Below are positions 9,201-17,284 of a stretch of 64,000 nucleotides of DNA, piece by piece. A program made the translations under genes and the position numbers. A model generated the notes under the pieces. That model made no database searches. It saw only the letters and a program-made list of their open reading frames with translations, and had not been told where the DNA came from. Positions within the stretch are counted from its first letter, which is position 1, and each line of letters starts with the position of its first letter. The stretch covers positions 105,497-169,496 of the forward strand of contig NZ_JACSJI010000008.1 of assembly GCF_014349105.1 (NCBI RefSeq). The letters are read 5' to 3'. This DNA comes from Caulobacter sp. 17J80-11. GTDB lineage: Bacteria > Pseudomonadota > Alphaproteobacteria > Caulobacterales > Caulobacteraceae.

Positions 9201-12200
9201 TCGAAGACGCTGTCGGCGCCGTCGCCGCCCAGCGTCAGGGTCGAGCCGCCCAGGTGCACCGTGCCGGTCCCGCCCAGCGCCGCGATCGTCTCGTCGGCGT
9301 CCAGCGCGAAGGTCGCGTCGGCGGCGACGCTGACCGTCGCCCCGTCGCCGATCGCGTCGCCGCCGGCGACGCGCAGCACGCCCGCCTCGATCGACCAGTT
9401 CAGCCCCTGGGCGTGGGTCCCGGTCAGGGTCCACGACCCGTCGCCGATCTTGGTCTGGCTTTCGAACCCGCCCAGCAGGCTGACGTCCAGCGAGCCTTCG
9501 CCGGCCCCGCCCAGGATCAGGGCGTCCGTGCCGGCTCCGCCCAGGGCGTAGCCGCCCAACGTGCCGCCGGTGATCATCACCAGCGTGTCGTTTCCGCCGC
9601 CCAGGTCCAGCGCCGCGACGCCGCCGTGGATGTCGCCGGCGTTCTCGACCCGCTCAGCGCCGCCCGAGCCCAGCACGCCGTAGCCGGCGCCGCCTGCGAT
9701 CTCGCCGCCGGCCCGGTTCAGCACCGAGCCGCCGGCCGCGAACGCGACGCCCGTGCCGCCGCTGATCGTGCCGGCGTTGTCCACGCTCACGGCCCCGGTC
9801 GAGGCCTGCGGATAGGCCAGCACGCCGTAGAGCCGCCCGTCGATCACCCCGCCCGCGCGGTTGGTGACGCCGCCCGTGCCGGTGAACACCACGCCGCTCT
9901 CGCCGTCGATCCGGCCGGCGTTGTCGACGCTGAGGGTCCCGTTGCCCCAAACGCCCCAGCCGCCGCTGTTGCGCCCGGCCGAGGTGATCACCCCGGTGGC
10001 GGAGTTGGTCAGCGTGCCGGCGGCGGCGAAGCTCACGGCGTTGTCGGTCACGGCCGAAATCGTGCCGTCGTTGGTCACCGAGCCGGTCGCGCCGAAATAC
10101 ACGCCCCGGAACGTGCCGGCGATCGAGCCGCCTTCGCGGTTGGTGACGGAGCCCCCGCCGTTCAGCAGCACGGCGTAACGGCCGGTGTTCACGTTGACGA
10201 TGTCGCCCGCGTTGTCGACCGTGGCCGAGCCGCCGAACCGCACGCCGTCATAGCCGCCGCTGATGGTCCCGCCCGCCAGGTTGGTCAGCGTGCCGCCGCC
10301 GTTGCCGAAGACGCCCGTATAGTTCGGGTTGGTGCTGATCAGCGTCCCGCCGTTGGTGATCTGGGCCGCGCCGCTGTTCAGGAAGATCGCGTTGCCGTTC
10401 GTGCCCCTGATCAGGCCGTCGTTGGTCAGGGTCAGGCCCGCGCCGCCGCTCCACACCCCGCCGCCGCCGGAGATGGTCGCGCCGTCCAGGTTGTCGAGCG
10501 TGCCGCCCTGCTCGAGATAGACGGCCCAGCCGGTCGCGGTGATGGCGCCGCCGTTGGTGACCTCGGCGGCCACGCTGCCGATGTTCACCCCGGTGCCGCC
10601 GGAGATCGTGCCGCCGGCCTGGTTGGTCAGCTCGATGCTGGAGCCGCGCAGGTAGACGCCGTTGCCGGTGTTCGAGGTGATCGCGCCGCCGTTGGTGATC
10701 GAGACGGCGCCGCTGTACGAATACACGCCGGCGTAGGCGCCGCTCTTGATCGCGCCGCCGGCCTGGTTGGTGAGCGTGCCGCCCGCCATCCGCACGCCGT
10801 CGTAGCCGCCGAGCGTCAGGACCTCGCCGGTGTAGGATCCGGCCGCGATCGTGCCGGCGTTCTCCAGGCTCGAGACGCCGTAGAGATCCACGCCGTAGCT
10901 GCCGCCGACGATGTAGCCGCCGGCCTGGTTGTCGACCGCCGTGTTCGTGCCCACGACGCCGCGATAGCCGCCGGTGATCACGCCGCTGTTGGTCAGCTCG
11001 CCGCCGCCGGCCAGGGTCACCCCGTCCGAGCCCGCCCGGATCGTGCCGGAGTTGTCGATCGCGTCGCCGGCGTTGCGCCCGACCACGCCCCAGCTGCCGC
11101 CCTGGATCAGGCCGGCGTTGTCGACGTCGATGCGCCCGCCCTGCGAGTCGATCGCCGAGTACTGGCCGTGGATCTCGCCGGTCGCTCGGTTGACCAGGGT
11201 CAGCACGCCGGTCCCGGCCGTCGCCACCTGGCCGTTGAGCGTCCCGGCGTTGTCGACGCTCAGGGCGCCCGCGCCGTTGTTGAAGACGGAGTTGCCGCCC
11301 TGTATCAGGCCGCCGGCCTGGTTGGTGATCGAGCCGCCGTTGACCTTCACCGCCGTGCCGCCGGTCCCGGTGATCGTGCCGGCGTTGGTGAGCGTCAGGG
11401 ATCCGCCGGCCGTATTGATGCCCGTCGCGCCGGAGATCAGCCCGGTCGACCGGTTGTCGACCGTGCCGCCGGCGTTCAGGTACACCCCGGCGCCGTAGGC
11501 GCTGGTGATCGCCCCGTCGTTGGTGACCGTGGCGGTCCCGCCGAACGCCACGGCGTTCATGTCGCTGGAGATCGAGCCGTGCGACTGGTTCGTCACCGAG
11601 CCCGCGCCGGCCATGAACACGCCGGTTCCGTGGCTGAGGATCTGGCCGTCGTTGGTGACCGTGCCGACGCCACCCGAGACATAGATCGCGTCGGAGGACG
11701 CGCCGCCGTCGACCATGCCCCCGGCCAGGACCTGGACCTGCGCGCCGCCGCCCTGGACGAGCACCGCGGGGCTGTTGGCGTTGTTGCTGGTGACCGTGCC
11801 GGCCACCGCCAGCACGCCCTCGTCGACGACGACCGGCATCTCGGCCGAGCCGGTCAGGGTCACGGTCGACGTCCCGGTCTTCGACAGCTTCTCGAAGTTG
11901 AGCAGGTTCACGCCCAGCGTGTCGGCGTTGAAGCTGAAGTCGACCGCCCCGCCCAGCTGAAGGGTGTCGGTCCCGCCCAGGGCGTCGCCCGTGCCGAACA
12001 CCGTGGTGGCGGCGTCGATCGCGCACACGTCGTCGTCCTCGGTCGCGTCCACGCACATCAGCGCCGGCGCGTAGGACAGCGTGCCGTTCCAGATCCGCGG
12101 CTGGTAGAAGCCGGCCATCAGAGACGCGACGCCGTAACCCTGGTAGATCGTCAGGTCGTCGTTCTGGGCCGCGATGTCGCCCACCGCCGAGCCGTTGGTG

Positions 12201-12655
12201 TAGGACACCACGCCGGTGCTGCCGGCGTCGCTGGTCAGGTACAACCCGTAACGCTGACCGGCGAGCAGCCCGTAGTTCAGGGTCAGCGGGATGTGGGTCG
12301 GCGTCCCCTCCGGGTTGACCGTGAGATCGGAGACGCTCCCGAGCAGGGTGTACTCGGACAGATCGCCGGTCAGCCCGCCCTGGCGGATGTAGACGTAATA
12401 GGTCCAGCCCGGATTCCAGGCGAGGAAGCTCTGGTCGATCCCCGTCAGGAGCAGGTCGGTGCTGGCCTGGATGTCGAACAGGTTGCCGGCCTGGTTGTTG
12501 CCCCCGGCGTAGGTGGTGCTCAGGCTCTGGGCGTGGGCCGCGCCCGCGGCGCCCAGCACCGCCATGGAGGCGCTGGCCAGCAGCATCCGGTTCAGCAGAC
12601 CCGACCGCTTCGACACGACGCCGCGCGCCGCGCGACCCGACTTCACCTTCGACAT
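6218..12655 (-). CDS. Giant autotransporter (type Va) with beta-helix passenger
   Basis: 2145 residues. An extended signal peptide (1-42, cleavage at AHA-Q) leads into a globular N-terminal region (about 43-200, rich in Tyr/Trp). Next comes a beta-helix (about 270-1030) of many short units such as VTNDGAITSAYGAGVYLN and LTNQAGGTISGG, then passenger-associated repeats (about 1060-1560) with ERLDDAALV...ETVERLQL type units. An autotransporter barrel follows from about 1865 to the end, closing with VKVSFKW and a terminal aromatic. The passenger should be displayed on the cell surface; adhesion is the usual role, but no adhesin, protease or lipase motif is visible. A Gly-rich linker (GGGAGAGAGGG) precedes the barrel. 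It stands alone on its strand, and its upstream gap carries a palindrome and an AraC gene. Confidence 0.93.
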   Translation of the reverse strand: MSKVKSGRAARGVVSKRSGLLNRMLLASASMAVLGAAGAAHAQSLSTTYAGGNNQAGNLFDIQASTDLLLTGIDQSFLAWNPGWTYYVYIRQGGLTGDLSEYTLLGSVSDLTVNPEGTPTHIPLTLNYGLLAGQRYGLYLTSDAGSTGVVSYTNGSAVGDIAAQNDDLTIYQGYGVASLMAGFYQPRIWNGTLSYAPALMCVDATEDDDVCAIDAATTVFGTGDALGGTDTLQLGGAVDFSFNADTLGVNLLNFEKLSKTGTSTVTLTGSAEMPVVVDEGVLAVAGTVTSNNANSPAVLVQGGGAQVQVLAGGMVDGGASSDAIYVSGGVGTVTNDGQILSHGTGVFMAGAGSVTNQSHGSISSDMNAVAFGGTATVTNDGAITSAYGAGVYLNAGGTVDNRSTGLISGATGINTAGGSLTLTNAGTITGTGGTAVKVNGGSITNQAGGLIQGGNSVFNNGAGALSVDNAGTLNGQVATAGTGVLTLVNRATGEIHGQYSAIDSQGGRIDVDNAGLIQGGSWGVVGRNAGDAIDNSGTIRAGSDGVTLAGGGELTNSGVITGGYRGVVGTNTAVDNQAGGYIVGGSYGVDLYGVSSLENAGTIAAGSYTGEVLTLGGYDGVRMAGGTLTNQAGGAIKSGAYAGVYSYSGAVSITNGGAITSNTGNGVYLRGSSIELTNQAGGTISGGTGVNIGSVAAEVTNGGAITATGWAVYLEQGGTLDNLDGATISGGGGVWSGGAGLTLTNDGLIRGTNGNAIFLNSGAAQITNGGTLISTNPNYTGVFGNGGGTLTNLAGGTISGGYDGVRFGGSATVDNAGDIVNVNTGRYAVLLNGGGSVTNREGGSIAGTFRGVYFGATGSVTNDGTISAVTDNAVSFAAAGTLTNSATGVITSAGRNSGGWGVWGNGTLSVDNAGRIDGESGVVFTGTGGVTNRAGGVIDGRLYGVLAYPQASTGAVSVDNAGTISGGTGVAFAAGGSVLNRAGGEIAGGAGYGVLGSGGAERVENAGDIHGGVAALDLGGGNDTLVMITGGTLGGYALGGAGTDALILGGAGEGSLDVSLLGGFESQTKIGDGSWTLTGTHAQGLNWSIEAGVLRVAGGDAIGDGATVSVAADATFALDADETIAALGGTGTVHLGGSTLTLGGDGADSVFDGVIVDGGLSFVGSWRVSDGPSWEENPAVLSGQEAAALLFGGQGADYSISTVSDDPNQIDYRAWMDGWGDSQYLYAPAPQNLHVDQDGEGYNDPGGEGSAYSAYVLDHQQAGEGPVNYAFRNEFGSLVKTGAGVLTLNGANTFSGSAYVQQGTLRIGGDERLSDQLTLWVESGATFDLQGYDETVKEARLKGTLAGTGTLTAAEYQLNGATVDANLGEGVIYTVGGVSTLNGTAGAGQVHVAAGTLELGDDERLDDAALVAVMAEATLDLGGFDETVERLQLNGTLAGTGTLSAEEYWLLGGTVDANLGEGVLLQFEGESLLNGLAGADLTELVGGSLTLGASERFDDAALVQVDEDATWALDGWDETIDQLWGEGVVDLGEGGSLTLGWDDGSSTFAGSFTGEGTVTKTGDGAFTLVGEHDFAGALVVEGGQVRMAAILAGDLHVNGGLLAGVGEIGGELKITGGTVSPGGAIGTGPARSTPAADLGVFFTNTLTVSGGTLNFGFAGADLDYASDHIVADGAIRLSGGVMDLHPVSALDQYGFNQQYLLIEGASLTGEFANLSGDFTANAYEGQLFQRLRYDVVPGGVVLEVRRMVDWSEFDPTLQGPVGEALTGTQLKGSDEWAGVLNTLLDLTPEERHAALEDMSGEGVANVSASTLAFGDRFQSVMQGHMNAGGGAGAGAGGGTAFAALPFGQGARSDVMGGMLGVAEAGLDNRPGGWAEAFVVDSTLKGEGGAADAGARGGGFATGADFQVAPSWRVGFALGFSDMQGDTTDRSTASEGRFWHAGAYASYSDGPWYGGAAFSRLTGDLDVDRQIGLGPLTLDVAGSTSVSATNVSINAGRRFQLSEATELRVGVSGTGSKVQQDGYTETGAGGLSLNVGEIERKLFVGEIGARVTRDFDHGRLKPYVGAGAAFAGGDLESLANVGFSGAPTGTGTFVVQGAELPSEWARLEAGVAFKPRENVWLQVGYDGSLAERLQEHRGTVKVSFKW
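9500..11750 (-). repeat. Degenerate intragenic repeats coding the autotransporter beta-helix
   Basis: Within the autotransporter gene the DNA recurs at irregular 60-120 base intervals with blocks such as GCCGGCCTGGTTGGT and GTGCCGCCGTTGGTGAT. They encode units of the form TNQAGGxIxGG or VTNDGxI. Spacing and sequence vary, so this is a coding repeat prone to recombination and not an array of identical units. Limits are approximate. Confidence 0.7.
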
Positions 12656-12805
12656 GTATTCGCCCCCAGGCGCCGCCCCGATCCCTACGGGTTTGCAGCG
12701 CGATCACGGCTCGGGCCGGCCTGCGGACGCGCGTACTCGCCCGCGCCAATACGGCGCCGGCGAAGACCATTCGTCATGCAGAGCGAGTCCGCTCCCCCGC
12801 CGCAC

Positions 12806-12834
12806 GCTTAACGACTAATTAAATCAAAGGTCAA
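12806..12834 (-). promoter_or_regulatory. Possible promoter of the autotransporter
   Basis: On the minus strand TTGACC (12829-12834) is followed after 17 bases by TTAAGC (12806-12811), inside the only AT-rich stretch of the region, about 150 bases before the start codon. The -35 is good, the -10 poor. Housekeeping promoters of Caulobacter-type bacteria have a TTGAC -35, which fits. Confidence 0.35.
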
Positions 12835-12861
12835 GCTAGAGTCGTGCAGCGACAACCGCGC

Positions 12862-12879
12862 CTATACAATTTTGTATAG
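12862..12879. promoter_or_regulatory. 18-bp palindromic operator candidate
   Basis: Perfect inverted repeat CTATACAA-TT-TTGTATAG in the gap between the autotransporter and the AraC gene. Its AT content stands out from the GC-rich surroundings. It lies upstream of the proposed -35, a position suited to an activator or to a repressor of a second promoter. A related palindrome occurs at 63364-63383. Confidence 0.6.
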
Positions 12880-12972
12880 ACACGCACCTGACGCGACATG
12901 GGACAGTGTTAATGTTCGCGCGCGGGACGAATACGAAATAAAGATTTCTCGATTTCTTTCGGCCATGCGAAA

Positions 12973-13230
12973 TCACGCCTGGACCCACGGCCCGGACGGG
13001 ATCGAATTCAGAGAGGAACGCTGAGACCCCCGGCGCCGCGCACGCTGCAATTTGCGTACCGGCGCGTAAGCATGCTCCCTAGACGACAAGGCTTGCCGCG
13101 TCACGCCCCAAAGTTGCGGACTAGACGCCGACCAAAACCCCTTGCGCTCCTGCAAGGACATCTCGGTTAGCACCCCGCCTTGGCCGCCCGAATGCCCCAC
13201 AATCTCACCTCTGAGACGACCGGCGTTCAT
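12973..13230 (-). CDS. Doubtful small ORF (85 aa)
   Basis: A frame beginning ATG at 13230 with AGGGGAAAGCC just upstream encodes 85 residues starting MNAGRLRGEIVGHSGGQGG and ending in an Arg/Ser-rich tail. I recognise no family, the composition is unlike a folded protein, and it occupies the otherwise gene-free gap (12656-13312). It may be an upstream leader region of unrelated function. Apart from the palindrome and possible promoter, I see nothing else in this 657-base gap. Confidence 0.2.
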   Translation of the reverse strand: MNAGRLRGEIVGHSGGQGGVLTEMSLQERKGFWSASSPQLWGVTRQALSSREHAYAPVRKLQRARRRGSQRSSLNSIPSGPWVQA

Positions 13231-13312
13231 GGCTTTCCCCTTTCGGGCTCGCCGCATCGACAAGCGGCGCAACGCAGGCTCTAGTGGCCGCGTCCCGAAG
13301 TGAAACGCGGTC

Positions 13313-14332
13313 ATGAGTTCGCCTAACAAGCTTGTGGAACGGCCGCCGCGGCTGGCCTGGAGCATCTCCTCGGCGAGCGATCCCGACGCGATCGACGCCT
13401 ACCGCGACAGCCTGGCGGACCTGTACGCGGTCACCGACCTCGGCGGCGGCCCGGCCGGCTTCTTCAACAAGGCCTCCTCCTACCAGTTCGGTTCGACCGT
13501 GTTCGGGATAGGCGCCTCGGTCGGCCAGACCATGCGCCGCTCGGCCCACGAGCTGCGCCGCTCGGGCTTCGACGGGGTCAGCATCTTCCTCAACGGCGGC
13601 GCGGTGGTCGGCGACGTCGACGGGCGCGACCTGCGCGCCGGCCGGGGCGCGATCCATTTCCGCGACCTCTCGCGCCCCTCGAACTCCCGGGCCGAGCACG
13701 TCGACGCCATCATGACGGTGATCCCGCGCGAGGTGGCGCCGGACTGGCTGCTGGCCGGGGCCATGCACGGCCACGCCATCGAGGCCACGACGCCCGCCGG
13801 GCGCATGCTGGCCGCCCACCTGCGCGCCATCGCCGAGGTCGCCGACGAGCTGGACACGGCCGACGGCCTGGCGGCGATCGACGCCGCCCTGGTCCTGGCC
13901 CGCCGCTCGATCGGCGCCGCCCAGGCCATGTCGCCGGACGAGGCGCAGGCGGCCTATCGGACGGTGCGGCGCATGGCCATCGAGGTGATCGATCAACGCC
14001 TGCTGGACCGCGATCTCAACGCCGACCTGATCGCCGCGCACCTCGGCGTGTCGCGCGCCACCCTCTACCGGGCGTTCGAGTCTTCAGGCGGGGTGGCTGT
14101 CGGCATCCAGCGCCGGCGCCTGGCCCGGGCCTATGCGATCCTGCGGCAGCGCAAGGGGACCAGCCCGACGGTCGCCGACGTCGGCTTCGACTGCGGCTTC
14201 GCCAGCGAATCCCACTTCAGCCGCGCCTTCCGCGAGCGCTACGGCATCGCGCCCGGCGAGCTGGGCACGCCTGAGGGTCAGGCGCTCAAGGTCCGCCACG
14301 ACGTGGTCATGGACTGGCTGCGCGCTCAGTAG
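13313..14332 (+). CDS. AraC family transcriptional regulator
   Basis: 339 residues. The N-terminal 200 residues fit an AraC ligand-sensing domain of the 'AraC-binding-like' type (VSIFLNGGAVVGDVDGR, a beta-barrel pattern). The C-terminal 100 residues hold the two helix-turn-helix motifs: LNADLIAAHLGVSRATLYRAF and the conserved VADVGFDCGFASESHFSRAF with RERYGIAPGE. It is transcribed away from the autotransporter across a 657-base gap, so it is the natural candidate regulator of that gene (inference). Ligand unknown. Confidence 0.88.
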   Translation: MSSPNKLVERPPRLAWSISSASDPDAIDAYRDSLADLYAVTDLGGGPAGFFNKASSYQFGSTVFGIGASVGQTMRRSAHELRRSGFDGVSIFLNGGAVVGDVDGRDLRAGRGAIHFRDLSRPSNSRAEHVDAIMTVIPREVAPDWLLAGAMHGHAIEATTPAGRMLAAHLRAIAEVADELDTADGLAAIDAALVLARRSIGAAQAMSPDEAQAAYRTVRRMAIEVIDQRLLDRDLNADLIAAHLGVSRATLYRAFESSGGVAVGIQRRRLARAYAILRQRKGTSPTVADVGFDCGFASESHFSRAFRERYGIAPGELGTPEGQALKVRHDVVMDWLRAQ

Positions 14333-14532
14333 GCTCCGGCGGGCGCGCGCTGCAGGCGCAGCGCCACCACCTCCGTCACCCCGCGCGCCGCCGGCGCGGT
14401 CTGTTTCAGCCACACGCCCACGGCCGCCTGCAGGGCCCGGCCGCCGTGGGCCGCCAGAAAGCCCCGGACCAGCACGTCCACTTCGAACTCAAACGCGATC
14501 ACAACTACGCCCCCGCGCGGCGGCGGCGCCAT
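14326..14532 (-). CDS. Hypothetical small protein (68 aa)
   Basis: 68 residues including VVVIAFEFEVDVLVRGFL and ALQAAVGVWLKQTAPAARG. The composition is balanced and protein-like, and the stop overlaps the end of the convergent AraC gene by 7 bases. The start is uncertain: a GTG within VVVIAF would remove the Pro-rich first residues. No family recognised. Confidence 0.4.
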   Translation of the reverse strand: MAPPPRGGVVVIAFEFEVDVLVRGFLAAHGGRALQAAVGVWLKQTAPAARGVTEVVALRLQRAPAGAY

Positions 14533-14649
14533 CGCCGGTCTTCGCCGCGCCCCGGCCGTCCAGCTAGCAGGCGCCCCGCCCCGGCCGAATGCCCACGCGT
14601 CTCAGCCGGTGAGACGGCAGCTTCCTCTTCCGGGCGGGCGGAGCCCCAC

Positions 14650-15123
14650 TCAGCGTCCCCGTTTGGCGTCCTTCACCGCCTGCAGCGCGAAGGCCTGCAG
14701 GCGGGCGGAGGTCGGCAACTGCGCCGGCGCGCGGCCGCGCAGGTCGGCCAGGCGCTGTTCGGCGCCCGGACCGGCCCCGTCGGCCAGCCGCAGCTCGCCG
14801 CTGACCGGGTCGACGCGGATCGCCGCGCCCGCCTCCCCGGCCTCGGCCAGCAGGGCGGTGTTGAACTCCAGCAGGGTGGCGCGCTCGACCGGCGGCGCGC
14901 AGACGTTCAGCAGCAGGGCCGCGGCCTTGTCCGCCTTGCCGGTGGAGGCCAGCACTCCGCCCGCATTGATGCGCAGGCAGAGCTCGGCGTTGTAGTCGGC
15001 CGGCACGCTCGACGTGATCGGCGGGTTCTGGGCGAACGCCGCGGCGGGCGACAGGACGACCACGACGGCGGCCAGCGCGCCCCCGCGCAAGGTCCGTGCG
15101 TGACGAGTGATGATACCGACCAC
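14650..15123 (-). CDS. Secreted hypothetical protein
   Basis: 157 residues starting at GTG with GGGGGAG six bases upstream. A basic N-terminus and hydrophobic run (GGALAAVVVVLSPAAAFAQ) form a signal peptide. The mature part has two Cys (ELCLRINAGG and LLNVCAPPVE) that could form a disulfide in the periplasm, and resembles a helical, TPR-like fragment (KADKAAALLLNVCAPP). No family recognised. It follows the LysE gene on the same strand after 43 bases. Confidence 0.6.
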   Translation of the reverse strand: MVGIITRHARTLRGGALAAVVVVLSPAAAFAQNPPITSSVPADYNAELCLRINAGGVLASTGKADKAAALLLNVCAPPVERATLLEFNTALLAEAGEAGAAIRVDPVSGELRLADGAGPGAEQRLADLRGRAPAQLPTSARLQAFALQAVKDAKRGR

Positions 15124-15166
15124 TGAAGCTCCCCCCGGATTCGCGGCGAGCGTAGCGGTTCGCCCG

Positions 15167-15790
15167 CTACTTCGACAGGGCCAGCCGCGCCCCGAAGGCC
15201 AGGAACACCCCGCCGACCACCCGGTCCAGCGCCCGGGTCACCTGCGGCTGGCGAAGCCACCGCCCGACCGGCGCGGTGGCGGCGATCAGCACGGCGAACC
15301 AGAGCAGGCCGATCAGCACGTGCACGAAGGCCAGCAGCATGGAGAAGGCCGCCACGTCCGCGCCGGCCGGCACGAACTGCGGCAGGAAGGTGATGTAGAA
15401 CACCCCGATCTTCGGATTGAGGATGTTGGTCAGAAAGCCCTGGCGCAGCGAACGCCACGGGCTGGCCCCGCCGGCCGCCCCCAGCGCCGGGTCGAACCCC
15501 TCGCGCGGCTTCCACAAGAGCTTCACGCCCAGCCACGCCAGGTAGGCCGCGCCGACCCACTTCACCACCGTATAGACCACGCCCGACGCCGCCAGCAGCG
15601 CGCCCAGCCCCAGCGAGACCAGCGCGCCCCAGACCAGGCAGCCGATCGAGATCCCCAGCGCCGCCAACGCCGCCGGCCGCGCCCCGCCCCCGGCCGCAGA
15701 GCGCAGCACCATGGCGGTGTCGACCCCGGGCGTGACGGTCAGAAGCGTCGCCGCGGCGACAAAGGCCAGCAGAGCCTGAACGACGGTCAT
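15167..15790 (-). CDS. LysE/RhtB family amino-acid exporter
   Basis: 207 residues with six predicted membrane helices. The family hallmarks are visible: the N-terminal LLTVTPGVDTAMVLRSA (PG.D motif), GIDIGC-like GISIGCLVWG in helix 2, AYLAWLGVKLL in helix 3, and GFLTNILNPKIGVFYITFLPQFV in the central loop. It exports amino acids or homoserine-lactone-like compounds out of the cytoplasm. The substrate cannot be read from sequence. It is divergent from the YdeI-like gene at 15973. Confidence 0.92.
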   Translation of the reverse strand: MTVVQALLAFVAAATLLTVTPGVDTAMVLRSAAGGGARPAALAALGISIGCLVWGALVSLGLGALLAASGVVYTVVKWVGAAYLAWLGVKLLWKPREGFDPALGAAGGASPWRSLRQGFLTNILNPKIGVFYITFLPQFVPAGADVAAFSMLLAFVHVLIGLLWFAVLIAATAPVGRWLRQPQVTRALDRVVGGVFLAFGARLALSK

Positions 15791-15972
15791 GAGCGCCTCC
15801 GTCCCCCAGCGCTACCGCCGCAATCGCGCGTCGGCAAGGCGGTCGGGGCACAGACCTCCCCCTCAGCGCGGGGTGTCCGCCTCCCAACCCGTATCGAATG
15901 TTGGCCGCCCCCCAGCGACCGCTTAGGCTCTGCGTCTGGTGACGAGCCGCCCCACTGAGGGCGCTTTGGTGC

Positions 15973-16548
15973 ATGAGCAAAATGACCCGCGCTTTCCTGT
16001 CGTTCGAGGCTCCCGACGAGCTCGGCGAGTGGCTCGCCAAGCACCACGACAGCGCCAGCGAGTTGTGGGTCAGGATATACAAGGCCGGCTCAGGGCCCCG
16101 GTCGGTGACTTGGTCCGACTGCGTGATCGAAGCGATCGCATTCGGCTGGATCGACGGTCAGAAGCAGTCTCTCGACGCCGTGTCCTATCTTCAGCGCCTC
16201 ACACCCAGGAAGCCTGGCTCTAACTGGTCGAAGAAGAACTGCGAACACGCGACGCGACTGATCTCCGAAGGGCGGATGGCGCCCGCGGGCCTGGCCCAGG
16301 TGGAGGCCGCGAAGGCGGCCGGCCGATGGGAGAGCGCCTATGCGGGCTCGGCCGCGATGAGCATACCCGACGACTTTCTCGACGCGCTCGAGGCGAGCCC
16401 GGCGGCCAAGGCGTTCTTCCATACGCTGGACCGCAAGAACCTCTTCGCGATCTACTACCGCCTTCAGACGGCCAAGAGGCCCGAGACCCGGGCGAGGCGG
16501 ATGGCCGACATCCTCGCGCGGCTCGATCGGGGCGAGAGGTTCCACTGA
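15973..16548 (+). CDS. YdeI/OmpD-associated family protein
   Basis: 191 residues with the family pattern of COG4430: SELWVRIYKAGSG, then VTWSDCVIEAIAFGWIDGQ, LTPRKPGSNWSKKNCEHA, and a C-terminal half ending KRPETRARRMADILARLDRGE. The family is cytosolic, named after E. coli YdeI; a role in resistance to bacteriocins or peptides has been reported for relatives, but the biochemistry is unclear. Full length for the family. ATG at 15973 has no strong ribosome site; the next in-frame Met is residue 4. Confidence 0.85.
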   Translation: MSKMTRAFLSFEAPDELGEWLAKHHDSASELWVRIYKAGSGPRSVTWSDCVIEAIAFGWIDGQKQSLDAVSYLQRLTPRKPGSNWSKKNCEHATRLISEGRMAPAGLAQVEAAKAAGRWESAYAGSAAMSIPDDFLDALEASPAAKAFFHTLDRKNLFAIYYRLQTAKRPETRARRMADILARLDRGERFH

Positions 16549-16582
16549 GGCGTAGGTCGAGGTCTGGGTTCGACCCGGCGGC

Positions 16583-16735
16583 CCGGCTTGGATCTCCAGC
16601 GGCGAACCTGCCGGTCGGACGCTCGAACTCAAGGCTGGCGAGCGGCGCGCGCCACCGCGCAGCGGCGGGCTTCAACCGGCTCGGTGGACTTCGATCGGCC
16701 GACCGGCCCGCGTTCAGCTGGGAGATCCAGGCCGG
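16583..16735. repeat. Inverted repeat pair 'G' (153 bp)
   Basis: Arms CCGGCTTGGATCTCC (16583-16597) and GGAGATCCAGGCCGG (16721-16735) pair with one mismatch around 123 bases. The layout, about 150 bp with facing arms, is like the B elements but the sequence is different. It fills the gap between the YdeI-like gene and the AHSA1 gene. Confidence 0.5.
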
Positions 16736-16771
16736 ATAAGGCGCGACGGGGCCTCGTCCTCCTTCGCGGGA

Positions 16772-17284
16772 TCACCCGCTCCACCCGAACCGCCGGTCCA
16801 GCTTGCCGAGCTGGCTGGTGAAGCCCATCACCGACATCCTGGTCCAGTGCGGGTCCAGGTGCGGGTGCAGGGTCACGACCATCCGCGCCTGTTCGCCCGC
16901 CTGGCTGAACGCGACCTCGATGGTGGTCTCGTAGGGGTCCTGGCCGGGGACGAAGTCGATCACGTGCACCAGGCTCAGCCGCTCGTGCGGCCGGAACTCG
17001 GCGTAGACGCCGCGGGTGGCGTGCGACAGCGGCTGGCCCATGTTGCGCATGGCCGCGATCGCCTCGGGGGCGTCGGCGATCATGTCGTATTCCAGCGCCC
17101 CGCCCTGCCGGGCCTCCAGCGCGTGCACCTCGACGCGGAAGCCCTCCGGGCCCCACCAGGACTCGAAGCCGTCCTTGGTGGCCCACAGCGCCCACAGCTC
17201 CTCGACCGTCGCGCGATAGCTGCGCTCGATCACCACCGCCGCCTGGGGCGCCTGGACGTTCGCGGATGCAGGACAGTCGTTCAT
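16772..17284 (-). CDS. SRPBCC/AHSA1-domain protein
   Basis: 170 residues. IERSYRATVEELWALWATKDGFESWWGPEG is the classic N-terminus of the AHSA1/START-like fold, and MSVMGFTSQLGKLDRRF its C-terminal helix. These small ligand-binding proteins are often encoded next to ArsR regulators, as here. The ATG at 17284 overlaps the TGA of the ArsR gene by ATGA, so the two are translated together. An open frame continues further upstream but only as an antisense reading of the ArsR gene. Ligand unknown. Confidence 0.9.
   Translation of the reverse strand: MNDCPASANVQAPQAAVVIERSYRATVEELWALWATKDGFESWWGPEGFRVEVHALEARQGGALEYDMIADAPEAIAAMRNMGQPLSHATRGVYAEFRPHERLSLVHVIDFVPGQDPYETTIEVAFSQAGEQARMVVTLHPHLDPHWTRMSVMGFTSQLGKLDRRFGWSG

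Noticed and set aside
9500..11750. Regular repeats that could look like a CRISPR array
   Set aside because: Units are degenerate, of unequal spacing and in frame with a beta-helix protein; there are no identical repeats with unique spacers and no cas genes.
5894..12811. Very long open frames on the plus strand opposite the autotransporter (1053 and 1185 codons)
   Set aside because: They are antisense to a well-supported coding sequence, Arg/Ala/Gly-rich, without any domain. They arise from high GC and the third-base bias of the real gene.
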